This document shows, one piece after another, positions 1-8,715 of a DNA stretch of 53,258 bases. The translations under genes were made by a program, and so were the position numbers. The notes under the pieces were generated by a model. The model saw only the letters and a program-made list of their open reading frames with translations. It had not been told where the DNA came from and did no database searches. Origin of the DNA: Deltaproteobacteria bacterium (GTDB lineage Bacteria; Myxococcota_A; Polyangia; Haliangiales; Haliangiaceae); assembly GCA_019237945.1 (NCBI GenBank), contig JAFAOG010000406.1, positions 1-53,258 of the forward strand, written 5' to 3'. How positions within the stretch are numbered: the stretch's first letter is position 1; every line of letters starts with the position of its first letter.

Positions 1-51
1 GACATCATAGGGAAGGACGCGAGCGAGCCAGTCGACGACGATCGGTCTCAC
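1..51 (-). CDS. Partial CDS, N-terminal 17 codons only
   Basis: A GTG start lies at 51 and the gene runs off the left edge. A strong GGAGG ribosome-binding site sits 7 nt upstream, inside the end of the preceding gene, and the GTGA overlap (48-51) shows translational coupling to the Cys-rich lipoprotein gene. The visible peptide begins VRPIVVDWLARVLPYD. This is too short for a family assignment. A membrane enzyme such as prolipoprotein diacylglyceryl transferase crossed my mind but cannot be supported. Confidence 0.6.
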   Translation of the reverse strand, partial: MRPIVVDWLARVLPYDV

Positions 52-1736
52 GGCTGCACCTCCTGGTTCGCGGATGCTACATCGCGCGCGGGCTTTCTCC
101 GGCGTGCTCGTCGGCGAGCGCGGGCCGCGAACGGGATCGGTAGCAGGCCCCAGCCGACCGACAGGATCAGCGCGAACGCCGCGTTCGGCTCGCCGCGCGC
201 GACCCCGCACTTGCCGCCGCTGCCACCGCAGCTGCTCGACGACGACGACGACGAGCTGCTGCCGCACGAGCCGCAGTTGCTGCTCCCGCCGCTGCTCGAG
301 TTGCTACACGAGCCGCAGTTGCCGCCGCCGCCACCGCTCGAGCTGCTGTTGCTGCACGAGCCGCACGAACTACTCGATCCGCCACTCGACGAGCTCGACG
401 AGCACGTGCCGCCGCCACCCCCACCGCTGGACGAGCTCGACGAGCACGTCCCGCCCCCACCACCGCCGCCGCCGCCCGACGACGACGACGAGCACGAGTC
501 GCAGCTCGTCCCGCCGCAGCCGCTCGAGTTGTTCGAGCTCGCGCACGTCGAGTCACACGACAGCGAGTTGTTGCAGCTTGGCCCCGAACAGCTGCAGTTC
601 GGCGACGCATCGCAGTTGTTGTTGCTGCACGAGTTGCCGCAGCTGACGTCGGTCGTGCGCGGTGGCTCGCTCGTGCCGGCGTCGACGCCGGGGCCCGGGA
701 ACGATCCGTTCGACTTGCCGAAGATCGTCGTCAGACACGAGTCGAGCGCCGTCGAGCACTCGGGCATGTCGAGGAAGTCGGCGTTGGCGTCGAGGTTCGA
801 CAGCGAGTCGGCCGCCTTCGTGTCGCGCGGGCAGCTCGCAGCATGGCTGGCCGCACACCGGTCGACGCTCGTGATCGCGAGCGCCGCGTTGATGCACAGC
901 AGGAAGTAGCCCCGCCCGCCGTTCGCGGCGAGCTGACCGCACTCGGCGGCGCCGTCGGTCGTATCGGTCACGGGCACGCAGTTGCTCGCGGGCACGCACG
1001 CCTCGCAGCGGCTGCGCTGCACGGCCGCGCACTCGGCGACGGATCCATAGAAGCTGTAAGGATTGCCGATCGTGCCGTTCGCGGCGGTCGCGACCGCCTG
1101 CACCGCCTGCTGCGGCGAGCCCGGCTTCGTCGACACGCGCGCGACCGGCGCCGCACCCTCGCTCGTCGTCGTGTACCCACTCGGCTCGATCGCCGCGATC
1201 ACGACGGGGTTCACGACCAGCCGTCCGCGCTCGTAGCCCGCGATCGCGGCGAGCCGCGGCCCGGGGACGATCACGATCGGCCCGCGCGCCCCCGCATCCG
1301 CACCGAACGTCTGCAGCACGCCGAGCGCGCGCTCCGGCCCGACCGGCGCCCCGCGCCACCCATCATCCAGCTGCACCTCCAGCAGATGCGCCGCATCGGC
1401 AAGATCGGTCGCCGTCGGCACCGCGCGCTCGCCATCGAGCACGACGAGCCCGAGCGCATCATCGCCGGCCTCCGCCCGCCGCCCATCGAGCTCGGCAAGC
1501 CGCTCCTCGATGCTCCCCGCACCGACGCGCGCCGGCACCCCACCCGCGTGCAGCGCGCCGACGAGGACATGCCGCGCAGCTTCGCGCTGCGACGCGTCCC
1601 ATCGACTCGCCACCTCGGGCGACACGCCGAGCAGATCACGCAGCTCGAGGTCACCAGGATCGACGCGAGTATCTCCCGTGCTACACGCGCTCGCGACAGC
1701 GACGCATAGCAGTAGCCGATGCGATGTCCCCCACAT
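48..1736 (-). CDS. Cys/Ser/Gly-rich exported lipoprotein with C-terminal anchor
   Basis: This is a 562-residue protein of unknown function. The start at 1736 gives a lipoprotein signal peptide directly (MWGTSHRLLLCVAVASAC, lipobox VASAC); a longer in-frame start at 1781 would only add a charged tail. Residues 20-240 look globular. Residues 240-360 are Cys-spaced. Residues about 363-513 are a low-complexity tract of Ser, Gly, Asn and Cys encoded by imperfect tandem DNA repeats. The C-terminus has a hydrophobic segment followed by an Arg-rich end, the layout of Myxo-CTERM/GlyGly-CTERM sorting tails. An N-terminal lipid anchor plus a C-terminal anchor on one protein is odd. The last codons overlap the next gene. 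Confidence 0.8.
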   Translation of the reverse strand: MWGTSHRLLLCVAVASACSTGDTRVDPGDLELRDLLGVSPEVASRWDASQREAARHVLVGALHAGGVPARVGAGSIEERLAELDGRRAEAGDDALGLVVLDGERAVPTATDLADAAHLLEVQLDDGWRGAPVGPERALGVLQTFGADAGARGPIVIVPGPRLAAIAGYERGRLVVNPVVIAAIEPSGYTTTSEGAAPVARVSTKPGSPQQAVQAVATAANGTIGNPYSFYGSVAECAAVQRSRCEACVPASNCVPVTDTTDGAAECGQLAANGGRGYFLLCINAALAITSVDRCAASHAASCPRDTKAADSLSNLDANADFLDMPECSTALDSCLTTIFGKSNGSFPGPGVDAGTSEPPRTTDVSCGNSCSNNNCDASPNCSCSGPSCNNSLSCDSTCASSNNSSGCGGTSCDSCSSSSSGGGGGGGGGTCSSSSSSGGGGGGTCSSSSSSGGSSSSCGSCSNSSSSGGGGGNCGSCSNSSSGGSSNCGSCGSSSSSSSSSSCGGSGGKCGVARGEPNAAFALILSVGWGLLPIPFAARARRRARRRKPARDVASANQEVQP

Positions 1737-1860
1737 CAATGCCCATGCTACGCGCCCCCCGGCGCATTTCCTCTTTCCCACCCAAAGCTCACCGTCCTTT
1801 GCCGCGACCGTGAGAGACCCTCACGTACCACCTGCCGCCAAATGCTGCAGATCGCAGCCG

Positions 1861-2886
1861 CTACTCGACGGCCTTCGCCATCTCGGGCGACGGATCGCGC
1901 CGGCGAGCTTCGGCGGCAACGGCGTCCGCCTCGTCGGTGCGCCCGGCCGCGCGCAGGGAACGCACGATCATCGATGCCTCTTTCCGGCTGTTGCTGATCG
2001 ACGCGGCCTCGAGCCGCGCGAGATGGTCCGGGCTCATGACAGCGCGCATCTCGTCGAGATCCTCTCGGCGTCGATCGAGCCGGTGCCCAAGCCGCGCGAG
2101 CGGGTCGCCGAGCAACGGCGCGACGTCGGCCCACCGGTCGGCATCGCGAAGTAGCCCGATGTAGCGCTCGCGTACGTCGTGGGTCAGCGTCGCCTTGTCG
2201 AGCGCGTCGAACCAGCGCAGGCTGGCGGCCAGATCATCGAGGATCTCGTTGAGTGCGAGCCAGTCTTCCAGATCGTGCGCCGGATCGAGCTGATCGCGCC
2301 GGGCCGCGAATGCGTCGCGTGCGGGCGCAAACGCCTTGCAGAGCCGTGCGAGCTCGAGCGTCATGAAGTAGCGCTTCCATTTTCCGTGCTCGCGGTCGAG
2401 GTCGGCCCAGCGGTCCCACAGATCGAGATAGATCTGCAGCGCCTCGAAACGCTCGTTCGCCCTCGTCAGCTCGCGCGCGAAGCGGACCCGCTGGTCGGGA
2501 TCCTCGCCGACCTCGCCCCGGCGCCGGTCGATCCACCGCTCCCCGCTCGCGAGCGCGCCGAGCCATGCCAGCATCTCGGCAGGCTTCTTTGCACCGACGA
2601 CCCGGTCGACCTCGGCGCCCGCGCGAAACACGATCATCGTCGGCATCGCGCGGATCTCGAGACGTTGCGCGGTCTCCTTTTCGGCGTCGACGTCCAGCTG
2701 GATCGCGAGCGCCTGCGCGGAGATTGCCGCGACGACCGACGGGTCGATCCACGTCGTGCGGTCCATCAGCTGGCACGGGCCGCACCACGCCGCGGTCGCG
2801 TCGACCAGCAACAGCTTGCCCGCCGCCTGCGCCTCGGCCAGCGCCGCCGCAAACGGCAGATCCGCGAAGAGGGGCGGGCGGCTCAC
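1861..2886 (-). CDS. Thioredoxin-fold protein with helical C-terminal extension
   Basis: This is a 341-residue thioredoxin-like protein. Residues 1-115 form the thioredoxin domain with the redox motif WCGPC (C35, C38) and the cis-proline segment AMPTMIVF. The remaining 225 residues are helical, Arg/Asp/Leu-rich and may form TPR-like repeats, as in YbbN-type chaperone thioredoxins, although the canonical active-site pair is kept here. No signal peptide is visible, so it should be cytoplasmic. The GTG start at 2886 fits the domain start; no ATG exists upstream before the divergent gene. Only 42 nt separate it from the PilZ-receiver gene on the other strand, so the two promoters must overlap. 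Confidence 0.85.
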   Translation of the reverse strand: MSRPPLFADLPFAAALAEAQAAGKLLLVDATAAWCGPCQLMDRTTWIDPSVVAAISAQALAIQLDVDAEKETAQRLEIRAMPTMIVFRAGAEVDRVVGAKKPAEMLAWLGALASGERWIDRRRGEVGEDPDQRVRFARELTRANERFEALQIYLDLWDRWADLDREHGKWKRYFMTLELARLCKAFAPARDAFAARRDQLDPAHDLEDWLALNEILDDLAASLRWFDALDKATLTHDVRERYIGLLRDADRWADVAPLLGDPLARLGHRLDRRREDLDEMRAVMSPDHLARLEAASISNSRKEASMIVRSLRAAGRTDEADAVAAEARRRDPSPEMAKAVE

Positions 2887-2928
2887 CCGCTCAGGGTAGC
2901 TCGGGTACGTGTGGGGTTTCGACCTACG

Positions 2929-3966
2929 ATGAGAGCTGTTCGGCGCCGGCGAGACCGCGTAACAGGGTCCTTCGTGCGACGCAGCAGCGAACGATATGCG
3001 GTGGACCTGAGAGTCGAGATGGCCGGGCACGAGGTCGTCGTTCATGACGTCTCGGCGACCGGGCTGTTTCTCGCCGCGCAGCTGCCGGTTGGCGACGAGG
3101 TCGAGCTGACGCTGGGGAGCGGGCGGGCGCGCGTGTGCGTGATGCACCGGAGTGAAGGCGTCGCGCGGCCCGAGGGCGTCGGCGTGCTGGTTCGCGATGC
3201 GTCGCCGCCGTTCGTCGAGGCGATCGAGCGCGTGATCCAGCGGGCGCGCGGCGTGATGACGGGCGGGCATGTGGTGGTCGGCGATCCCGATCCGCGGGTG
3301 GCGGAGCGGCTGTCGACCGCGCTTGCGACGGCCGGGTTCACGGTCGCGACCGCGACGAACGGGCTCGAGGTGCTCGGCGCGTGCTCGCGGCGGACGCCGA
3401 GCTTGATCTTGATCGATCGGGCGATGCCGACGATCGACGGGCTCGGGTTGCTCGAGCGGCTGGCGTGCGAGGTCGCGGCGGTGCCGGTGATCGTGATGTC
3501 GGAGGCGCCCGGTGATGTCGCGCGCGCGTTCGATCGTGGCGCGGCGGATTTTCTCGCGAAGCCGTTCACGACGCTCGAGGTGATCGCGCGCGTGCGGCGC
3601 CTGGCGCTCGCGTCGCATCCCGAGCATGTGGTGTTGCAGGGGTCGCTGCAGGAAGTCGGGTTGCGCGCGGTGCTGACGCTGCTCGAGCAGGAGCGCAAGA
3701 CCGGGCGGCTCGTCGTCAAGAACGGCCACACGGCGTGGATCGATCTCGTCGATGGGCGGATCGTCGATGCGGGGTGGTCGCTGTCGGAGGACCATGCGCG
3801 CAACGTCGTGTTCGAGCTGCTCGAGTGGACGAGCGGCAGCTTCAAGCTGCTCGCGAATGCGGCGCCGCGGCGCGATGCCGGGATCGCGATGGGGGTCACG
3901 CACCTGATCCTCGAGCAGGCGCGGCTGCGCGACGAGGCGCGGGCGCGGCAGTGGCTACGAAGCTAG
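2929..3966 (+). CDS. PilZ - response regulator receiver - PATAN (DUF4388) protein
   Basis: The protein has 345 residues and three domains. The PilZ domain (about 14-105) has an Arg-rich start (RRSSERYAV) and a DVSATG motif, the usual c-di-GMP contacts. The receiver domain (about 112-228) carries an acidic pocket (GDPDP), phospho-acceptor D163 in LILIDRAMP and K211 in LAKPF. A PATAN/DUF4388 domain (about 235-335) follows. It has no DNA-binding or enzymatic output domain, so it probably acts through protein contacts. It could link phosphorelay and c-di-GMP inputs, possibly to motility or polarity; that role is inferred. Its end overlaps the convergent CBS gene by 12 nt. Confidence 0.88.
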   Translation: MRAVRRRRDRVTGSFVRRSSERYAVDLRVEMAGHEVVVHDVSATGLFLAAQLPVGDEVELTLGSGRARVCVMHRSEGVARPEGVGVLVRDASPPFVEAIERVIQRARGVMTGGHVVVGDPDPRVAERLSTALATAGFTVATATNGLEVLGACSRRTPSLILIDRAMPTIDGLGLLERLACEVAAVPVIVMSEAPGDVARAFDRGAADFLAKPFTTLEVIARVRRLALASHPEHVVLQGSLQEVGLRAVLTLLEQERKTGRLVVKNGHTAWIDLVDGRIVDAGWSLSEDHARNVVFELLEWTSGSFKLLANAAPRRDAGIAMGVTHLILEQARLRDEARARQWLRS

Positions 3967-4743
3967 CGCGTTGAGCGCGTCGAGATAGGACACGATGCCG
4001 ACGAGCGCGCCGCGATCATCGACGACCGGCAGCGCTTCGATTCGCGCGTCGGCGAAGTAGTGCGCGAGCTCGGCGACCGTCGAGTCGGAGCGGACCGGCG
4101 TGACGGCCATGTCCATCACGTCTTGCACGTCGTAGACGGTCGGCGAGCGGGCGGAGAGGTAGGTCTCGGGATCGCCGATGCGGCGGCGGACGTCGGCTTC
4201 GGTGATCATGCCGATGACGTGGCCGTCGTCGTCGACGACCGGCAGCTCGTGCACGTGCTGCGCGCACATCAGGCGGACCGCGGCGAGCAGCGGCTGCTCG
4301 GGGCGGAGCGTCGGTGGGTGGGCCGTCATCGCGTCGGCGGCGGTGCGCGGCGGCGTCGCGATGCGCTGGCTGACCGTGTGGGCGAGCAGGATGTCGATCA
4401 CGCTGACGACGCCGACCAGCTTGCCGCGCTCGAGGACGGCGAGGGCGCCGAGCTTCGCGGTGCCCATGCGAGACGCGATCGAGCGGACGAGGTCATTGGC
4501 GTCGACCGTCTCGGCGGGCTTCATCGCGAGGCGCACGGGCAGCTGCCACCAGTGATCGTCCGGATCGCTGTGGACGCGCGCCGCTAGCAGATCGCGCTCC
4601 GACAGCATGCCGACCAGCTCGCCCTCGCACAGCACCGGGAGGTGGCGGATGCGGTGCTGGGTCAGCATCTGCTGGGCGTGCCCGAGGGAATCGGTGTCCT
4701 GGATGATCCAGGGGCCGCGCTTCATGATCTCGCGAATCGTCAT
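3955..4743 (-). CDS. Four-CBS-domain protein
   Basis: The 262-residue protein consists only of CBS repeats: two Bateman pairs at about 1-125 and 130-262. It opens with MTIREIMKRGPW, and a recurring pattern is seen in LPVLCEGELVGMLSERDLL, LPVVDDDGHVIGMITEADV and LPVVDDRGALVGIVSYLDA. Such proteins sense adenine nucleotides. It lacks an attached enzyme or channel, so it presumably regulates a partner in trans. It lies 70 nt downstream of the SDR gene on the same strand and its 3' end overlaps the convergent PilZ-receiver gene. Confidence 0.9.
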   Translation of the reverse strand: MTIREIMKRGPWIIQDTDSLGHAQQMLTQHRIRHLPVLCEGELVGMLSERDLLAARVHSDPDDHWWQLPVRLAMKPAETVDANDLVRSIASRMGTAKLGALAVLERGKLVGVVSVIDILLAHTVSQRIATPPRTAADAMTAHPPTLRPEQPLLAAVRLMCAQHVHELPVVDDDGHVIGMITEADVRRRIGDPETYLSARSPTVYDVQDVMDMAVTPVRSDSTVAELAHYFADARIEALPVVDDRGALVGIVSYLDALNALAS

Positions 4744-4813
4744 GCGCGGTGAGAGAGCACGTGCGGTGCCAGCGCTGCGGCGGGTTTTCGCGCAGCCAGT
4801 GCGCGCGCCGTGA

Positions 4814-5572
<759 letters not shown>

Positions 5573-5620
5573 ACGAAAACCCTGGACGGACAGAGCGGCG
5601 CGCGCAACGTAGACTGGCAC

Positions 5621-5968
5621 GTGGATCTCGAAGAGATCGCGCGTCATCCGTTTCGCGCGAAGTTTCATCTGCGGCCCGGGAGTCGCGACCGATCGATCGC
5701 GCTCGTGCGCGGACCGGCGGCGATGCGCGCGCACGCGGCCGACCTGATCGGCAAGCGACTCGCTCCCGCCGAGCCGCGCAACGACGGCCGCCAGACGCCG
5801 TATCGCGGCCACCCGGTGTTCGTCGCGCAGCACGCGACCGCGACCTGCTGCCGCGGCTGCCTCGCGAAGTGGCACGGCATCGCGAAGGGCCACGAGCTGA
5901 CGGCCGACGAGCGCGCCTATGTCGTCGGCGTGATCTGCGACTGGATCGCGAAGCAGCTCGCCGTGTGA
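5621..5968 (+). CDS. DUF4186 family protein
   Basis: This is a 115-residue protein with the DUF4186 signature: RHPFRAKFHL near the start, the conserved core from RLAPAEPRNDGRQTP through GHPVFVAQHATATCCRGC (a CC..C cluster), and KWHGIAKG towards the end. Its function is unknown; the conserved His/Cys residues suggest metal binding. The start is a GTG at 5621, immediately before the conserved region. No ATG occurs in frame nearby and no clear ribosome-binding site is visible. The opposite-strand neighbour is the SDR gene, with which it shares a short divergent promoter region. Confidence 0.88.
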   Translation: MDLEEIARHPFRAKFHLRPGSRDRSIALVRGPAAMRAHAADLIGKRLAPAEPRNDGRQTPYRGHPVFVAQHATATCCRGCLAKWHGIAKGHELTADERAYVVGVICDWIAKQLAV

Positions 5969-5988
5969 GCGCCGCGGGCGCGCGGCCA

Positions 5989-7593
5989 TTACGAGCCGGC
6001 GCTGCCTGCGTGCGGCACGGCCGCGGAACCCGCGGGCGTCGACGGCGACGGCATCGCGATCAGGCGCGTCAGCTCGTCGATGCGCGATCGCGCCGCGGCC
6101 GCTTCGCGGGTCAGGCGTGCGACATCGGTCAGCGCCTGGTCGCGCTCGGCGCGGGCCGCGTCGCGCTCGTGCTGCAGCTGATCGCGCTCGGTGCGTGCGA
6201 GGTCGCGTTCGTGCTGCGCCTGGTCGCGGTCCTTCGCGGCGCGGCTCGCATCGGCGCGCGCGCTCGTCCAGAAGCCTTCGTACATCGCGCGGCCGAGCTC
6301 GGCGGCGGAGCGATCGCTCTGCGCGATGGTGAGCTGCTCGACGAGCTGGCGCGTCGCCGCATCGGCCTGGTGCAGCGCCTTGTCGCGCGCGGCGATGATC
6401 GCCTCGTACTGCTTTTGCTCGTCGGCGAGCGCGCGCTGCATGGCCGCGAGCGCCTCTCCGCGCGCCGCGAGATCCGCCTCGGTCTGCGCGAGCGCGGCCC
6501 GCGACTTCGCGACGTGCGCCTCGAGCTCGCTGTTCGTGTGCTCCTGTTGCGTGACCTCGTCGGCGAGCTCGTGCGAGCGCGCCTCGAGCTGGCGCAGCGA
6601 CATGTACCCGACGAGCGCGATCGCGGCGAGCGCGGCCGCGGCTCCCGCCGTCGCCGACAGCTGCGGGTTGCGGCGCATCCACAGCGCAGTGCGCAGCAGC
6701 GCCGAGCGATCGAGGCGCGTCGGCCGCCGCGCGAGGAACGCGGTCAGGTCGTCGGCCATCGCGGACGCACTCGCGTAGCGCGCGGCGGGATCGATCGCCA
6801 TCGCCTTCTCGATCACGCGGCGCAGCCGCTTCGGCGCATCGAGCAGCGCGGGCGGCTCTCCCGACGCCGCCTCCTCCCACGACGCCCACGGCGGGCGGGC
6901 CGCGATCAGGTCATACGCGAGCGCTCCGAGTCCCCACACGTCGACGGCGACGCGATCGCTCGCCCCGAGCCGCGCCAGCTCGGGCGCGATGTACTCCGGC
7001 GTGCCGCCGCCGCCGCGGTTCGCGAGCCCGAAGTCGCCGATCCGCGCGCGCCGCGACACCGGCGTGATCAGCACGTTGTGCGGCTTGAGGTCGCGATGGA
7101 AGACCTCGCGGAGGTGAGCGTCGTGCACGCCGAGGGCGACGTCGCGCACCCATGTCACGGCCTCGGCGAGATCGCGCGGGCGGGCGCGCGCGGCCGAGGC
7201 GCCGGGCACCAGCTCGTCGCCCTGATGCTCGCCGACGAGCTCCATCACGATGTAGCCGTCGTGGACGTCGAGCACGCGCACGACGTGGTCACTGATCACG
7301 TCGCAGGCCGCGCGCGCCTCCGCCAAGGCACCTTCCGCCTCGGCATGAAAGACCTTGATCGCGACGTGGCGCCCGAGCTTCTTGTCGAACGCCTGCCACA
7401 CGGCGGCGGTCGCACCGGCATCGAGCTTGGCGCCGAGCACGTAGCGCTCGCTGACCTGCGGCGCGCCCTGCGCACCGAGCCACAACATCGCCTGCGCGCG
7501 CAGCATCGGATCGGCGATCCGCTCGTCGACCAGCGCGCGCCACTGCGACGGAGGCGCCGCCGCGATCTCGGCCAGCACATCCGCGATGCTCAT
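5989..7593 (-). CDS. Membrane Ser/Thr protein kinase with periplasmic coiled coil
   Basis: This is a 534-residue Hanks-type kinase. It has a short N-terminal helical region (1-48), a kinase domain (about 50-300) with VAIK lysine near residue 76, catalytic HRDLKPHN (H166, D168), DFG and the APE-like IAPELA, one transmembrane helix (about 312-332), then about 170 residues of heptad-like coiled coil rich in repeated RxERDQ segments. The glycine-rich loop is weak (LGAKLDAGATAAV). The start overlaps the stop of the upstream HTH gene (ATGA, 7590-7593), so both are translated from one mRNA and probably act in one pathway. Confidence 0.92.
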   Translation of the reverse strand: MSIADVLAEIAAAPPSQWRALVDERIADPMLRAQAMLWLGAQGAPQVSERYVLGAKLDAGATAAVWQAFDKKLGRHVAIKVFHAEAEGALAEARAACDVISDHVVRVLDVHDGYIVMELVGEHQGDELVPGASAARARPRDLAEAVTWVRDVALGVHDAHLREVFHRDLKPHNVLITPVSRRARIGDFGLANRGGGGTPEYIAPELARLGASDRVAVDVWGLGALAYDLIAARPPWASWEEAASGEPPALLDAPKRLRRVIEKAMAIDPAARYASASAMADDLTAFLARRPTRLDRSALLRTALWMRRNPQLSATAGAAAALAAIALVGYMSLRQLEARSHELADEVTQQEHTNSELEAHVAKSRAALAQTEADLAARGEALAAMQRALADEQKQYEAIIAARDKALHQADAATRQLVEQLTIAQSDRSAAELGRAMYEGFWTSARADASRAAKDRDQAQHERDLARTERDQLQHERDAARAERDQALTDVARLTREAAAARSRIDELTRLIAMPSPSTPAGSAAVPHAGSAGS

Positions 7594-8144
7594 GCGCCGA
7601 TCCCGTGCTCGATGCCCTGCAGCACGGCGAGGTAGCTCGTGCCTTCGGCGATGCGCTTGTTGACCGCACCGAGCGACAGCCCGAGCTCGCTCGCGATCTG
7701 GCGCTGCGTCTTGCCGTCGAGCTGGAGGCGCAGAGCACGGCCGACGTCCTTCGGCGCCGCGAGCGGGATCTTGACGCGCGCGTCGACCACGCCCGCCTCG
7801 AGGTCAGCGATGCGCGCCGCGATCCACCCGCGCAGCTCCGCGTCTTCGATCAGCTCGGCGAGCTGCGCGTCATCGGGGAGCTGGACCTCGTCGAGCTCCT
7901 CACGCGTGCCGCGCCGGCGCAGCTGCGCGAGTCGATCGAGGATGAAGCGCCGCACGCTCTCCCCGACGTGCCGCTGATCTTCCGGCAGCTCCTTGAGGCG
8001 CGCCCACTCGCCGCTCTGCACCCAGCGCGTCACTAGCGAGCCGAGGATGTCGTGGGTCGTGTAGCTGCCGCGGTAGCTCATCGACCGCTTGACCCTGCGG
8101 ATCACGCGCTCGAGCTGGGCGGCCATCGCGGAGTCGTCGATCAC
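7590..8144 (-). CDS. Small sigma-factor-like HTH protein coupled to the kinase
   Basis: This is a 184-residue protein with an ECF-sigma-like layout: a helical N-terminal part (SYTTHDILGSLVTRWVQSG) and a C-terminal helix-turn-helix resembling sigma region 4 (KTQRQIASELGLSLGAVNKRI, about 147-167). Region 2 is poorly conserved, so it could be a regulator rather than a true sigma factor. The GTG at 8144 is chosen; an ATG at 8126 is also possible. It ends in an ATGA overlap with the Ser/Thr kinase gene, so the kinase may control its activity by phosphorylation; that is inference. The divergent OmpA-like gene begins 55 nt away. Confidence 0.72.
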   Translation of the reverse strand: MIDDSAMAAQLERVIRRVKRSMSYRGSYTTHDILGSLVTRWVQSGEWARLKELPEDQRHVGESVRRFILDRLAQLRRRGTREELDEVQLPDDAQLAELIEDAELRGWIAARIADLEAGVVDARVKIPLAAPKDVGRALRLQLDGKTQRQIASELGLSLGAVNKRIAEGTSYLAVLQGIEHGIGA

Positions 8145-8199
8145 GTGAGCGTGAACAATATGACCTACGCGGCGTCTTCCCAGATCGTTGGAGGTCAAA

Positions 8200-8715
8200 A
8201 TGACTAGGTCCTGCGCACTTACGCTTCTCGCACTCGTGGCAGCCTGCCACCACGCCAAGAAACCGACGACGATGCCGCTGCCGACGCCGGTCGCTCCCGC
8301 GCCGACCACCGAGGCCAAGGCGACGCCGCCCCAACCGGTCAGCACGAACCTCACCGCCGGCAGCGACCTGGTGGAGAAGTGTGCGCTGCAGGTCTCGCAC
8401 GAGACGCCGCAGTTCGACTTCAACAAGTTCGAGCTGACCGCGCAGGATCGCAGCGTGCTCGAGCAAGTCGCGACGTGTCTGACGACCGGTCCGCTCAAGG
8501 GCAAGCAGCTCGAGCTGGTCGGGCGCGCCGATCCGCGCGGCACCGAGGAGTACAACATGGGCCTCGGCGATCGCCGCGCGCACACGGTCAGCGAGTATCT
8601 CGAGCACCTCGGCGTGTCGCATGTCGAGGCGAAGACGCGCGGCGCCCTCGACGCGACCGGCACCGACGAGAGCGGCTGGGCGCACGACCGCCGCGTCGAC
8701 ATGCAGGTGAACTAG
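8200..8715 (+). CDS. OmpA/Pal-like lipoprotein
   Basis: The 171-residue protein has a lipoprotein signal peptide (lipobox LVAAC) and a Thr/Pro/Ala-rich linker to about residue 55. The C-terminal OmpA-like peptidoglycan-binding domain (about 60-171) includes FDFNKFELTAQDRSVL, LVGRADPRGTEEYN and GLGDRRAHTVSEYL. It should anchor the outer membrane to the cell wall, as Pal does, but no tol genes are adjacent. The start is set by a GGAGGT site just before the ATG; a TTG 12 nt upstream is in frame but unlikely. Its stop overlaps the convergent CDF gene by 4 nt. Confidence 0.9.
   Translation: MTRSCALTLLALVAACHHAKKPTTMPLPTPVAPAPTTEAKATPPQPVSTNLTAGSDLVEKCALQVSHETPQFDFNKFELTAQDRSVLEQVATCLTTGPLKGKQLELVGRADPRGTEEYNMGLGDRRAHTVSEYLEHLGVSHVEAKTRGALDATGTDESGWAHDRRVDMQVN

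Noticed and set aside
74..909. Long plus-strand ORFs opposite the Cys/Ser/Gly tail
   Set aside because: They are low-complexity products of the repeated codons of the minus-strand lipoprotein, without ribosome-binding sites or domains.
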